Of a stretch of 39,073 bases of DNA, positions 1 through 9,000 are shown piece by piece. Numbering within the stretch: position 1 is the first letter of the stretch; each line of letters begins with the position of its first letter. The stretch is from Alphaproteobacteria bacterium (GTDB taxonomy: Bacteria; Pseudomonadota; Alphaproteobacteria; MPNO01; UBA2964): NCBI GenBank assembly GCA_009377375.1, contig WHUE01000037.1, positions 1 to 39,073 of the forward strand, written 5' to 3'. Position numbers and translations under genes: made by a program. The notes under the pieces were generated by a model. That model ran no database searches. It was not told the DNA's origin and was given only the letters and a program-made list of their open reading frames with translations.

Positions 1-160
1 GCAGCGCGGCGATGGCGTCGCCGAGCGCGCGCGCCGACGGGATCGTCCAGGCGCCATGCGCCCGGACGACGAGCGTGCTGTCCTGCTGCTCCGTCTCGAA
101 GCCGCCCGATTGCGGGGCTGTCGCCAAATGTCCACCTGTCCACGCCGGTGAACGGCACAT
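1..160 (-). CDS. Partial N-terminus, probable MlaE-type ABC permease with STAS domain
   Basis: Only the first 40 to 53 codons of a leftward gene are in the window; the rest lies beyond base 1. The reading frame is open from an ATG at 160, with an in-frame TTG at 127 preceded by a GGTGG that could be the true start. The visible peptide has the strand-turn-helix look of a STAS domain: a short hydrophobic strand (LVVRAHG), then W-T-I, then a helix (ARALGDAIAAL). In alphaproteobacteria this kind of N-terminus is typical of MlaE-family permeases of phospholipid-transport ABC systems. A free-standing STAS or anti-sigma-antagonist protein is the alternative. The family call is inferred from a very short stretch. 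Confidence 0.45.
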   Translation of the reverse strand, partial: MCRSPAWTGGHLATAPQSGGFETEQQDSTLVVRAHGAWTIPSARALGDAIAAL

Positions 161-306
161 AGCATAGCAGCAGGGCGCGGCCAAGCGCGGGTCCGGTTGA
201 CAGCCGGCCGCCGCTGCGAAACGATGCGCCCGCCTGCGCCCTCCATGGGCGTGTATCCGGCATCCGCGCAACATCTTACGCACTATGGAAAGGGGAACGG
301 TTCGCG

Positions 307-1398
307 ATGGGCTTCCTGCTGCTGAAACCCGACGAAATCCAGGATCTCGTCGGCATGGCCGACTGCATCGAGGCCGTGGAAAAAGGCTATGCCGGGGGAC
401 AGGAGTTCCCCGTCATCAACGCGCCGCGACGCCGCGTCCATTCGCCTGCGGGCGTGCGGGTCAGCAACTTCCCCGGCGGGGTGCATGCGATGGGGGTAAT
501 CGGCGCGGCGGCGCGCGCCGAACTGGTCAAGCAGGAAGGTCCGAACCAGCGCTATCTCTACCGCGAGCACCCGGTCCACGTGCTCAACAATTCGAACACC
601 GGCGAATTGCTGTCCATCGTGATCGGCGAGCCGGTGGAGAAGACGCTGGGCTATACCAGCCTCGTCGCGCTGCGCACCGCGGCCACGTCGGGAGTGGCGT
701 TCAAGTACATGGTGCGGCAGAACGCGGAAAGCTGCGGCCTGCTCGGCTCCGGCGGGCAGGCGGCGAACCAGCTTCTCGCCCTGCTCTGCGCCCGCCCGAA
801 GATCAGGCGCGTGAAGGTCTACAGCCGCAGCGCGGAGAACCGGAAGGCCTTTGCCGAGAAATACGGCAAGCAGTTCGGCGTGGAGATCGTCCCGGTGGAA
901 TCGACCGAGCAGGCGCTCAAGAATGTCGATGCGGTGGTCTGCGCCACCAACACGAATGTCGAGCTGTTCGACGGCAACCTGCTGGAGCCGGGGCAGCACC
1001 TGACCGGCATCATCGGCGGCAACATCCAGCTCGTCGAGGGAGGGTTCCTCAAGAAGGCCCGGCGCGAGATCGACGACCGCACGGTGGAGCGCGCAGACAT
1101 CATCGTCACCAACCTGCGCGAATCCGTCGTTAGCGAGAAGCAGGGCGATCTCTACGAGCCGATCCAGAAGGGACTCGTGAAGCTGGAGGATATCGGCGAG
1201 CTGGGCGAGCTGGTCACCGGCAGGTTCTCGGGCCGCGACAACGACGAGCAGCTCACCTATCACAAGAACAACAACGGCACCGCGGCGAGCGAGATCGCCA
1301 TCGCCATGCTGGTCTACGAGCGCGCGAAGGAGCAAGGCCGCGGCACCATGATCGACCTCATGGACACCGAGACGCTGAAGACGCAGTTCGCGAAGTAG
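307..1398 (+). CDS. Ornithine cyclodeaminase / mu-crystallin family protein
   Basis: A 363-residue protein with the layout of the ornithine cyclodeaminase/mu-crystallin superfamily, whose members are NAD(P)-dependent deaminases, dehydrogenases or imine reductases acting on amino or imino acids. The Rossmann nucleotide site is visible at about residues 144-152 (GLLGSGGQA), preceded by RTAATSG at 123-129, a family hallmark. The segment DAVVCATNT is the expected strand leading to the substrate pocket. Residues 40-70 diverge from classic ornithine cyclodeaminase, so the substrate cannot be named. A GGGGAA motif sits upstream of the ATG. The gene converges on an isochorismatase-like gene and lies near a VOC protein, which suggests a small catabolic group. 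The family call is firm; the reaction is not known. Confidence 0.85.
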   Translation: MGFLLLKPDEIQDLVGMADCIEAVEKGYAGGQEFPVINAPRRRVHSPAGVRVSNFPGGVHAMGVIGAAARAELVKQEGPNQRYLYREHPVHVLNNSNTGELLSIVIGEPVEKTLGYTSLVALRTAATSGVAFKYMVRQNAESCGLLGSGGQAANQLLALLCARPKIRRVKVYSRSAENRKAFAEKYGKQFGVEIVPVESTEQALKNVDAVVCATNTNVELFDGNLLEPGQHLTGIIGGNIQLVEGGFLKKARREIDDRTVERADIIVTNLRESVVSEKQGDLYEPIQKGLVKLEDIGELGELVTGRFSGRDNDEQLTYHKNNNGTAASEIAIAMLVYERAKEQGRGTMIDLMDTETLKTQFAK

Positions 1399-1445
1399 GA
1401 CGAAGCGGCCGGGGCCGGCGCGGAGCCGGCCCCGGTGCGTTCGTC
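1399..1445. terminator. Bidirectional hairpin between convergent genes
   Basis: An 11-bp perfect GC stem (1409-1419 with 1425-1435) closes on a 5-base loop. An outer 6-bp stem (1399-1404 with 1440-1445) extends it across an internal loop. It lies exactly between the stop codon of the cyclodeaminase-like gene and that of the convergent amidohydrolase gene, overlapping the latter. There is no long U-tract, so it is best read as a shared stem that slows transcription from both sides. Confidence 0.65.
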
Positions 1446-2193
1446 ATGCCAGCTTTTTGCCCGCCGGCAGGTTGTAGTCCACGTCGTTGAGGCCGCGCAG
1501 ATGCTCCAGCGCCTCCTCGACGCCGATGACGTCGGCGTATTTGGCGTTCATGTCGCAGAGATTGATGGCGTGGCTGGCCTGCGACCGGTCGAAGCAGCCT
1601 TCCTCGACAATGGTCACGTGCAGGTTCAGGCTGAACGCGTCCAGCACCGTGGCGCGCACGCAGCCGGACGTCGTGGTGCCCACCACGACGAGCGAATCCG
1701 CGCCGAGGTCGTTCAGGAAGCCCATCAGGTTCGTTCCCACGAACACGCTGGGCTTCAGCTTGTGGATGACGATGTCCTTCGGCCCGGGCGCGATCTCGTC
1801 CATGATGTCGTTGCCCTCGCGCGTGCTCTCGCGCGGCGGCGGGGCGATGTCCTCGTTCGCGCGGTTGTTCTTCCACGCCCAGCCGCCCCGGTCCCAGCCG
1901 TCCTCGCGGCCATAGGAGGTGGAGTAGAGCACGGGGACGCCCTTTTCGCGGCAGACGTCGATCAGGCTGCGGATATGCGGCAGGGCCTCCCAGGCGTCCT
2001 CGCCGCAGGAATTCCGCCACTGCTTGATCGAGTCCAGGATCGGCTCCGGCTTGTCGCCGCAGAAATTGTAGTTCACGTCGATGATCAGCAGGGCCGGCCG
2101 CTTGCCCCAGCCGGCGCGGGCGCCATAGCCGGAGGTCGCGAAGACCTGTTTGTCACGATCGGTCAGGAACTTGTCCCAGATGCGTTCGGCCAT
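1444..2193 (-). CDS. Isochorismatase-like cysteine hydrolase (N-carbamoylsarcosine amidase type)
   Basis: A 249-residue cysteine hydrolase of the isochorismatase superfamily. The expected catalytic triad is present: Asp39 in the first strand (LLIIDVNYNF), Lys145 in the VIHKLKPSVF strand, and the nucleophile Cys178 in GTTTSGCVRATV. The pattern resembles N-carbamoylsarcosine amidase and related amide-bond hydrolases rather than true isochorismatase. The start at 2193 was chosen because AAGGAGG lies 7 bases upstream. The open frame continues another 111 codons, but that stretch is low in family character and overlaps the divergent VOC gene. Next to a cyclodeaminase-like gene, a role in degrading a nitrogen compound is plausible. 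The substrate is unknown. Confidence 0.88.
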   Translation of the reverse strand: MAERIWDKFLTDRDKQVFATSGYGARAGWGKRPALLIIDVNYNFCGDKPEPILDSIKQWRNSCGEDAWEALPHIRSLIDVCREKGVPVLYSTSYGREDGWDRGGWAWKNNRANEDIAPPPRESTREGNDIMDEIAPGPKDIVIHKLKPSVFVGTNLMGFLNDLGADSLVVVGTTTSGCVRATVLDAFSLNLHVTIVEEGCFDRSQASHAINLCDMNAKYADVIGVEEALEHLRGLNDVDYNLPAGKKLA

Positions 2194-2292
2194 GGGCTTG
2201 CCTCCTTGCGCGGTTCGTCGCATGATTAAGGGATATCGCATGAGAGTCGCGAGTCTAGATTTCGCTTTTTCGCCGCGCAAGGGAGGATCGTC

Positions 2293-2712
2293 ATGGCCGT
2301 CAGCGCGCTGAACCATCTGAACGTTCGCACCACGCCCGAAAACATGGAGGCGACCCGGGAGTTCTATGAGGAATTCATGGGGCTGAAACCGGGATATCGC
2401 CCCAATTTCACCTTTCCGGGCTACTGGATGTATGTGGGGGATCACCCGCTGGTGCATATCTCCACCCGCCCGCCCAAGGGCACCGGCCCGACCCAGCCGG
2501 ACGATCTCGACGGCGGGTTCGGCCATATCGCCTTCTACGCCACCGGTCTGGCGGAAACCAAGGCGAAGCTGGACGCCAAGGGGCTGAGCTACGAGGAGCG
2601 GCCGACCCCGGACGAGGGGGTCTTCCAGCTCTTCACCCGCGATCCCAACGACGTGATCGTCGAGTTCTGCTTCCCGATCGAGGAAAGCAAGGAGGCGCAG
2701 GCCGCCGAGTAG
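2293..2712 (+). CDS. VOC (glyoxalase/dioxygenase) superfamily protein
   Basis: A 139-residue protein with one vicinal-oxygen-chelate domain made of two beta-alpha-beta-beta-beta units. The first unit opens with LNHLNV and its candidate metal ligand His8. The second opens with FGHIAFYA, and the last strand VIVEFCF carries the usual acidic ligand. Such proteins bind a divalent metal and may be isomerases, lyases, extradiol dioxygenases or resistance proteins, so the family alone does not give a reaction. A GGGAGG ribosome-binding site sits about 6 bases before the ATG. It is divergent from the isochorismatase-like gene, and the two promoters must share the roughly 100-base gap. A catabolic partner role with the two preceding genes is a guess. 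Confidence 0.85.
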   Translation: MAVSALNHLNVRTTPENMEATREFYEEFMGLKPGYRPNFTFPGYWMYVGDHPLVHISTRPPKGTGPTQPDDLDGGFGHIAFYATGLAETKAKLDAKGLSYEERPTPDEGVFQLFTRDPNDVIVEFCFPIEESKEAQAAE

Positions 2713-2770
2713 CGACCCGCGCCGACTGAACTACGCATTACGCGGACCACGCGGGACTACGCGGAATGAC

Positions 2771-2801
2771 GGGGGCTTTCGCCGGGATGGCGGAAGCCCC
2801 C
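2771..2801 (+). terminator. Hairpin after the VOC gene
   Basis: A 13-bp stem (2771-2783 with 2789-2801, one G-U pair) with a 5-base loop lies between the ends of the VOC gene and the convergent EF-hand gene. Only a short T-run follows on the + strand. It probably serves both genes. Confidence 0.6.
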
Positions 2802-2820
2802 GCCGTTTCAGGGTCGGGCG

Positions 2821-3291
2821 TCAGCGATGGCCACCCCTGTCGCCGCTGCGGTCATGGCCGCGGCGCGGACGCATCTCCTCGGCGGTGATCTTGCCGTCGC
2901 CGTCGCGGTCCATGCGGCTGAACATCCGCGACATCGGCCGGTCGAACTCCTCGGCGGTCACCTGGCCGTTGCCGTCCCGGTCGAGGCGCTGGAAGGCGCG
3001 CACCATGCGCTCGCGCGTGTGCTCCGCCCACAGGCCCTCGAACTCCTTGAGCGACAGGGTCTTGTTGCGATCGCCGTCGTACTGGCCGAGCGACTTGTCG
3101 CGCCGCGCGGTGGTCTCGTCGCGGGTGACGGTGCCGTCCTTGTCGGCGTCGAGGCGTTCGATCATGCGCTCCAAGCCGGCGTGGTGGTGGCGCTGGAAGC
3201 CGCGCTTGCCGTGTGCGGAGACCGCGCCCGCCGCGCCCAGCAGCGCGACGCCGGCGGCGGTTGCGATCAGAATGGTTCTCTTGCGTGCCAT
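2821..3291 (-). CDS. Exported four-EF-hand calcium-binding protein
   Basis: A 156-residue protein with a Sec-type signal peptide (about residues 1-26, ending VSA) and then four EF-hand loops. The loops start near Asp48, Asp72, Asp104 and Asp128, each with a D-x-[DN]-x-[DN]-G-like spacing. Loops 1, 3 and 4 have a canonical terminal Glu. Loop 2 (from Asp72) has Asn and Lys in place of the usual Asp-Gly and is the weakest. There is a His-rich patch (HHH at 35-37) before loop 1, and the tail is basic and Gly/His-rich. It probably binds Ca2+ in the periplasm. The start was set at the ATG before the signal peptide, with AAGGAGG close upstream. The gene is divergent from a two-component system and shares its intergenic region, which suggests that it is a target of that system. 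Confidence 0.9.
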   Translation of the reverse strand: MARKRTILIATAAGVALLGAAGAVSAHGKRGFQRHHHAGLERMIERLDADKDGTVTRDETTARRDKSLGQYDGDRNKTLSLKEFEGLWAEHTRERMVRAFQRLDRDGNGQVTAEEFDRPMSRMFSRMDRDGDGKITAEEMRPRRGHDRSGDRGGHR

Positions 3292-3340
3292 GGTGGCCTC
3301 CTTGGCCTGTTGGTTCCGAGGCCTTGAGATAATCACCGTC

Positions 3341-3358
3341 CTGTCGCAGAACTGTGTC
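3341..3358 (-). promoter_or_regulatory. Putative response-regulator box before the EF-hand gene
   Basis: Read on the minus strand this is GACACAGTT, three bases, then GACAG, giving two ACAG half-sites 11 bases apart. That spacing is typical of OmpR-family dimers bound in tandem. It ends 49 bases before the EF-hand start codon. Nearly the same element precedes the regulator gene on the other strand (3403-3419). Inferred from sequence only. Confidence 0.45.
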
Positions 3359-3402
3359 GGCGGCCGGCCAATTGGTCGCAAACCATGCCGGAACGCCTTG
3401 CT

Positions 3403-3419
3403 GACACAGTTTGATACAG
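3403..3419 (+). promoter_or_regulatory. Putative autoregulatory box before the response regulator
   Basis: GACACAGTTTGATACAG has two ACAG half-sites 10 bases apart and ends 34 bases before the regulator start. Its first nine bases are identical to those of the element on the opposite strand before the EF-hand gene. This fits direct autoregulation plus control of the EF-hand gene by the same regulator. Confidence 0.45.
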
Positions 3420-3453
3420 ATTTCCTCGCCGCCGCCCCGACCATCGGGGCAAA

Positions 3454-4182
3454 ATGCCCGCCATGAACGCACGGCCCCATATCCTCGTCGTCGACGACGC
3501 CCGCGACATCCGCGAGCCACTTGCCCGTTATCTGGAAAAGCAGGGCTTCCGCGTGGACCACGCGGCCGACGCCGCAGCCGCGCGCAAGGCGCTGGCCGTG
3601 GGCGCCTATCATCTGGTGGTGCTCGACGTGATGATGCCCGGCGAGGACGGGCTCAGCCTGTGCCGCTACCTGCGCGAGACCGCGAACCTGCCCGTCATCC
3701 TGCTGACCGCGATGGCGGAGGAAACCGACCGCATCGTCGGGCTGGAGCTCGGCGCCGACGACTACGTGACGAAGCCGTTCAGCCCGCGCGAGCTGTCGGC
3801 GCGCATCAAGGCGGTGCTGCGCCGGGCGCAGGCCATGCCCGCCGCGCCCAGCGTGCTGGAAGACGACGCCGTGCGCTTCGACCGCTGGACGCTGCGCGTC
3901 GCCCGGCGCGAGCTGGAGGACGCCGCCGGGGTCGCCGTGCCGCTCAGCACCGGGGAGTTCAACCTGCTCTGCGCCTTTCTCAACCGGCCGGGCGTGGTGC
4001 TGTCGCGCGACCAGCTTCTGGACCTGACCAAGGGCCGCGAGGCGACGCCGTTCGACCGCAGCATCGACAACCAGGTGAGCCGGCTGCGCCGCAAGATCGA
4101 GGACGATCCAAAGAATCCGGCCCTGATCAAGACGGTCTGGGGCGGCGGCTACGTCTTCGCCGCCGAGCCGTCCCCGGCATGA
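3454..4182 (+). CDS. OmpR-family DNA-binding response regulator
   Basis: A 242-residue transcription factor. The receiver domain spans residues 8-122, with the acidic pair Asp14-Asp15, phosphoacceptor Asp58, switch Thr85 and Lys107 all in place. The C-terminal winged-helix domain (about 140-236) ends with the typical TVWGGGYVF wing, and RSIDNQVSRLRRKI forms the recognition helix. A second ATG lies three codons in; neither has a strong ribosome-binding site. The stop overlaps the kinase start in ATGA, so the two are translationally coupled. The neighbouring EF-hand gene and the shared sequence boxes suggest that it controls that gene. The stimulus is unknown, but Ca2+ or another cation is a reasonable guess. 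Confidence 0.95.
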   Translation: MPAMNARPHILVVDDARDIREPLARYLEKQGFRVDHAADAAAARKALAVGAYHLVVLDVMMPGEDGLSLCRYLRETANLPVILLTAMAEETDRIVGLELGADDYVTKPFSPRELSARIKAVLRRAQAMPAAPSVLEDDAVRFDRWTLRVARRELEDAAGVAVPLSTGEFNLLCAFLNRPGVVLSRDQLLDLTKGREATPFDRSIDNQVSRLRRKIEDDPKNPALIKTVWGGGYVFAAEPSPA

Positions 4183-5585
4183 AGCGCCTGCTGCCGCGCA
4201 CGCTGGCGGGCCAGCTCATCGCGCTGCTGCTGGGCGCGCTGGTGGTGACGCAGGCGGTCGCCGCGCTCGTGTTCATCGGCGAGCGCCACCGCACGATCCG
4301 CAACGTGGTCAACGAGCAGGTGCTCCAGCGCACCGCCGGGCTGGCGCGTCTGGTCCACCGGACGCCGGCGGGCGCGCATGACGCGCTTCTGCGCTCCGCC
4401 TCGTCGCCGTTCCTGCGGTTCAGCATCGGGGATGCGCCCGGCTTCGCCTCGGACCCCGACGATCCGGCAGCGGAGGATTTGCGGGACCGGCTTCGCGCCC
4501 TGCTGGACGCGCCGCCGGCCGAGCTGCGGCTGGTCCTCGCCGAGCATGACTGGTGGGACGGGGCATGGCAGACCTTCCGGCGCTACGAACGGCGCGCGCG
4601 GCATCGCGGCGACGACGACCATGAACGGCGCGAACGGGCCGTGCGCCGGGCCGCCGGGATGCAGATCGCGCTCGCCCTGCCCGACGGGCGCTGGCTGAAC
4701 GCGCGGGCCGCCGCGCCGCGCCCGCCGCGCGGCTGGGGGCTTTACGGGCTGTTCACCCTGGCCCTGGCCGCGGCGCTCGTGGTCGTCATCGTCATCGTCA
4801 GCGTGCGCCGCATCACCCGGCCGATGGAACGGCTCGCCGGGGCGGCGGAGGCGTTCGGCCGCGGCGCGGAGACACCGCCGCTGCCGGAGACCGGCCCGGC
4901 CGAGGTGCGCCGCGCGACGGTGGCCTTCAACGTCATGCGCGAACGCATCGAACGCTTCGTGCAGGACCGCACGCGGATGCTGGCCGCCATCTCGCACGAT
5001 TTGCGCACCCCCATCAGTTCCTTGCGCATCCGCGCGGAGTTCGTCGAGGACGAGAGCCTGCGGGCGAAGATGCTGGAAAGCCTCGAGGAGATGCAGCGCA
5101 TGACGGAGGAGACGCTGGCCTTCCTGCGGGAGGAATCGTCGACCGAGCCGACCCGCGCCGTCGACCTCTCGGCGCTGGTGTCCAGCCTGGCCGACGATCT
5201 TGCCGATCTCGGCCAGGACGTGACGGCGGCGGACGGGCCGCCGCTGGTCTGCCGCTGCCGCACCGCCGCGCTCAAGCGCGCGCTGACCAACCTGGCGACG
5301 AACGCCGTGCGCTACGGCAAGCGCGCGCGGATAGAGGTGGCGCGCGAGGGCGGCGATGCGGTGGTGACCGTCGACGACGACGGCCCCGGCATCCCGCCGG
5401 AGGATTTCGAGCGGGTGTTCGAGCCCTTCGTCCGGCTGGAAGGGTCGCGCAACGCCGAGACCGGCGGGCTCGGCCTGGGCCTCGCCATCGCGCGGTCCAT
5501 CGTCCGCGGCCATGGCGGTGAGATCGCGCTCGCCAACCGCGCGGAGGGGGGCTTGCGGGTGCAGGTGCGGCTGCCCCTGGGATAA
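4179..5585 (+). CDS. Membrane sensor histidine kinase
   Basis: A 468-residue kinase paired with the preceding regulator. Membrane helix 1 is at about residues 11-33. A periplasmic sensor follows (34-185), then helix 2 (186-208), a HAMP linker (209-262), and the HisKA domain with phosphoacceptor His273 in ISHDLRTP. The ATPase domain shows the N box (TNLATNAVRYG, 370-380), G1 (DDDGPGIP, 399-406), F (FEPF) and G2 (GLGLGLA). The sensor domain carries a charged patch at 138-152 with HRGDDDHERRE, which could bind a cation. No known sensor fold is recognised. The start ATG overlaps the regulator stop codon. An open frame continues upstream, but it is only the antiphase shadow of the regulator. Confidence 0.95.
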   Translation: MKRLLPRTLAGQLIALLLGALVVTQAVAALVFIGERHRTIRNVVNEQVLQRTAGLARLVHRTPAGAHDALLRSASSPFLRFSIGDAPGFASDPDDPAAEDLRDRLRALLDAPPAELRLVLAEHDWWDGAWQTFRRYERRARHRGDDDHERRERAVRRAAGMQIALALPDGRWLNARAAAPRPPRGWGLYGLFTLALAAALVVVIVIVSVRRITRPMERLAGAAEAFGRGAETPPLPETGPAEVRRATVAFNVMRERIERFVQDRTRMLAAISHDLRTPISSLRIRAEFVEDESLRAKMLESLEEMQRMTEETLAFLREESSTEPTRAVDLSALVSSLADDLADLGQDVTAADGPPLVCRCRTAALKRALTNLATNAVRYGKRARIEVAREGGDAVVTVDDDGPGIPPEDFERVFEPFVRLEGSRNAETGGLGLGLAIARSIVRGHGGEIALANRAEGGLRVQVRLPLG

Positions 5586-5663
5586 TGCCGCGAGGGGTTG
5601 CCTTCGCGCGTGTCGAGCCGAATGATCGGCCCCGGTTCCACAGGCGATAACAGGGAGATGGAG

Positions 5664-6005
5664 ATGGCGCTCAAACGGATGCTGCTCGAGATCGGCATGG
5701 GCAACGACCTGCATGGCGGCGACTACACCAAGGCGGCGATCCGCGCCATCCAGGACGCGGTGCATCACAGCTCGATGAGCATGGTCCGCTCGCTGGGCGT
5801 CGACCGCGACCAGGTACACGTGGACGTGACCGTGGGCGTGCAGAAGCCCGACGCGGTGGATATCGGCAAAGTGAAGGAAACCCTGCCCTTCGGCGTCGTC
5901 ACGGTGAAGGCCGTGCCGGGCGGGCTCGACGTGCCGGACAGGGAAGCCGACGACATCGCCGTCATCGCCACCGCCGCCATCGTCGTGCGGATCGATCTGC
6001 CGTAG
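5664..6005 (+). CDS. Lin0512 family protein
   Basis: A 113-residue protein matching the Lin0512 family of small conserved proteins of unknown function. The typical features are the opening LLEIGMGNDLHGGDYTKAA, the central HHSSM segment, the VGVQKPD strand and the ETLPFG motif. No signal peptide or membrane segment is present, so it is probably cytosolic. Two in-frame ATGs lie 6 bases apart. I chose the second because GGGAG is then at a normal 6-base spacing, while it would touch the first. It lies alone, about 80 bases after the kinase and convergent with dnaE2. No reaction is established for the family. Confidence 0.82.
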   Translation: MALKRMLLEIGMGNDLHGGDYTKAAIRAIQDAVHHSSMSMVRSLGVDRDQVHVDVTVGVQKPDAVDIGKVKETLPFGVVTVKAVPGGLDVPDREADDIAVIATAAIVVRIDLP

Positions 6006-6018
6006 CGGGATGCCGTTC

Positions 6019-9000
6019 TCAGTGAAAATCGCGTGACCGGTATCCGGGGCGCGGCCGCGCCGGACCGCGTCTCGGTTCGGGCATGAGGGAGTCGCCGGCC
6101 AGCGCGTAGAGCCGGTCGGACAGGTCGGTAATGCGCCGGGCGACGACGTGGATCACCAGCCCCTCGCGCTGCAGCTCGCCGTCGACCCGCATCATCCGGG
6201 CGCCCAGCGCCGCGCGGCGGAAGCGGTCGGCGACGCGGGGCCAGAGGATGACATTGGCGATTCCGGTCTCGTCCTCCAGCGTCACGAAGATCACCCCGCT
6301 CGCCGTGCCCGGCCGTTGGCGGCAGAGGACGATCCCGGCCACGCTGACCTGCCGTCCGACCGGCAGGTCGCCGAGACGGCAGGCGGGCGCGATGCGCTCC
6401 GCCGCCAGCCCGTCGCGCAGCAGCGACACCGGATGGGCCTTCAGCGACAGGTGCAGCGTGGCGTAGTCGAAGCTGACCTCCTCGCCCGGCGTCATCGCGG
6501 GCAGGGCGACGGACGCCTCGCGCACCCCTTCGCCGGCCGCGGCGAACAGCGGCAGCAGCGGTGCGCCCAGCGCGCGCACCGCCCACAGCGCGTCGCGGCG
6601 GCCCATCCCGACGGAGCCGAACGTATCGGCCCGCGCCAGCCGTTCCAGCGCGACGGTGTCCAGCGCCGCCCGGCGCCACAGATCCTCGGCATCCGAGAAC
6701 GGGCGCGCGTTGCCGGCGTCGCGGGCGGCGACGAGCGCGTCCGCGTCCTTCTCGCGGAATCCCTTGATGCGGCGCAGGCCCAGCCGCAGCGCCGGCGCGT
6801 CGTCCTCCGCGCCGTCTTCCATCGTGTGGTGCCAGTCGCTGTGGTTCACGTCCACGGGCCGTGTCTCCACCCCGTGGGCGCGCGCGTCGCTGACGATCTG
6901 CGCCGGGGCGTAGAATCCCATCGGCTGGCTGTTCAGCAGCGCACAGGCGAAGGCGGCCGGGTAGTGGCATTTGAGCCAGGCGGAGACATAGACCAGCAGC
7001 GCGAAGCTCGCCGCGTGGCTTTCCGGAAAGCCGTACTCGCCGAACCCCTCGATCTGCTTGAAGCAGCGCTCGGCGAAATCGCGGTCGTAGTTGCGGGCGA
7101 CCATGCCCTCGATCATCTTCTCGCGGAATGTCTGGATGGTGCCGACCCGGCGGAACGTCGCCATGGCGCGGCGCAGCCGATCGGCCTCTCCGGGGGTGAA
7201 CCCGGCGGCGACGATGGCGATCTTCATCGCCTGCTCCTGGAACAGCGGCACGCCCAGCGTCCTGCCCAGCACCTCGCGCAGCTCCGGCGACGGGTAGTTC
7301 ACCTCCTCCTTGCCCTCGCGCCGGCGCAGATAGGGATGCACCATGTCGCCCTGGATCGGACCGGGGCGGACGATGGCGACCTCGATCACCAGATCGTATA
7401 AACAGCGCGGCTTGAGCCGCGGCAGCATGGTCATCTGCGCCCGGCTCTCGACCTGGAACACGCCGACGGAATCGGCGCGGCACAGCATGTCGTAGACCGC
7501 CTCGTCCCCCTGGGGCACGGCGGCGAGGGTGAGGTCGCGCCCGTGATGGCGGCGGACCAGGTCGAACGCCTTGCGGATGCAGGTCAGCATGCCGAGCCCG
7601 AGCACGTCGATCTTGAGGATGCCGAGCGCATCCAGGTCGTCCTTGTCCCATTCGACGGTGGTGCGGTCCGCCATCGCGGCGTTGGCGACGGGCGCCAGCT
7701 CGTCCAGCGGGCCACGCGTGATGACGAAGCCGCCGACATGCTGTGACAGGTGCCGGGGGAAGCCGGTGATCTCGCGCGCGAGGCGCAGCGCGTGGCCGAG
7801 CGCCATCTCGTCCGGGTCGAGCCCGGCCTCGCGGATATGGGCGTCGTTCACCGCGCCGGGGCGGAGGCCGGAGACGGTGGCGGCCAGCGCGTCCTCTACG
7901 TCGCGGCTCAGCCCCATCGCCTTCGCCGTCTCGCGCAGCGCGCTGCGGGCGCGGTAGTGGATGACGGTGGCGGCCAGCCCGGCGCGGTCGCGGCCGTATT
8001 TTGCGTAGATGTGCTGGATCACCTCTTCGCGGCGCTCATGCTCGAAATCCACGTCGATGTCGGGCGGCTCGTTGCGCTCCGTGCTGACGAAACGCTCGAA
8101 CAGCAGGTCCATCTCCATCGGATCCACCTCGGTGACGCCGAGGCAGTAGCACACCGTCGAGTTGGCCGCGGAGCCGCGCCCCTGGCACAGGATGCCCTTG
8201 TCGCGGGCGAAGCGGACGATGTCGTGCACGGTCAGGAAATAGGGCGCGTAGAGGAGCTCCGCGATCAGGCCGAGCTCGTGATCCAGCATGGCGGCGACCT
8301 TGGCCGGCACGCCGCCGGGATAGCGTTCGCGCGCGCCGGCGCGGGCGAGGCGTTCCAGCGCCTCCTGGGCGCCCGTGCCGGGCGGGGCCTCGTCGGGATA
8401 TTCGTATTTCAGCTCGTCGAGCGAGAAGCGGCAGGCCTCTGCGATCTCGACCGTGCGGGCCAGCGCGTCGGGGTGCCGGGGAAACAGCCGCGCCATCTCG
8501 CCTGCGTCCTTCAGCCTGCGCTCGGCGTTGGGGAACAGCCGGAATCCGGCCTCCGCCACCGTGCAGCCGTGGCGGACGGCCGCGAGCGCGTCCTGCGCGT
8601 CGCGCCGGTGCGGGCTGTGGTAATGCACGTCGTTGGTGGCGACCAGCGGCGCGCCCGCCGCGTCCGCCATCCCGGCCAGCGCGGCGATGCGGCGGGCGTC
8701 GCCGCCGTTCATCAGGTTCTGCGCCCCGGTGAAGCAGCGCCCGGGCAGGGCGTGCGAAAGACGTTTCAGGTGCTCCGCATGCGCCGCATCCAGCCGGGCG
8801 CGACGGGGGCCGAGGGCGACCGCGATCTGCCCCTCGCGGTGGTCGAGAAAATCGCCGAGCGCGATATGGCACTCACCCTTGGGCGCACGGCGGCGACCCA
8901 GCGTGATCAGTTTCGACAGCCGCCCGTAGGCCGCGCGGTCCGTCGGCAGGCAGAGCAGCGACGGCGCATCGGTGAAATCCAGCCTCGCGCCGACCACCAG

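Noticed and set aside
2194-2526. Upstream 111-codon extension of the isochorismatase-like gene
   Set aside because: It overlaps the divergent VOC gene and lacks family similarity, while the inner ATG has a strong ribosome-binding site.
3411-4178. Frame joining an Arg-rich stretch to the sensor kinase
   Set aside because: It is the off-frame reading of the response regulator; the kinase starts at the ATG overlapping the regulator stop codon.
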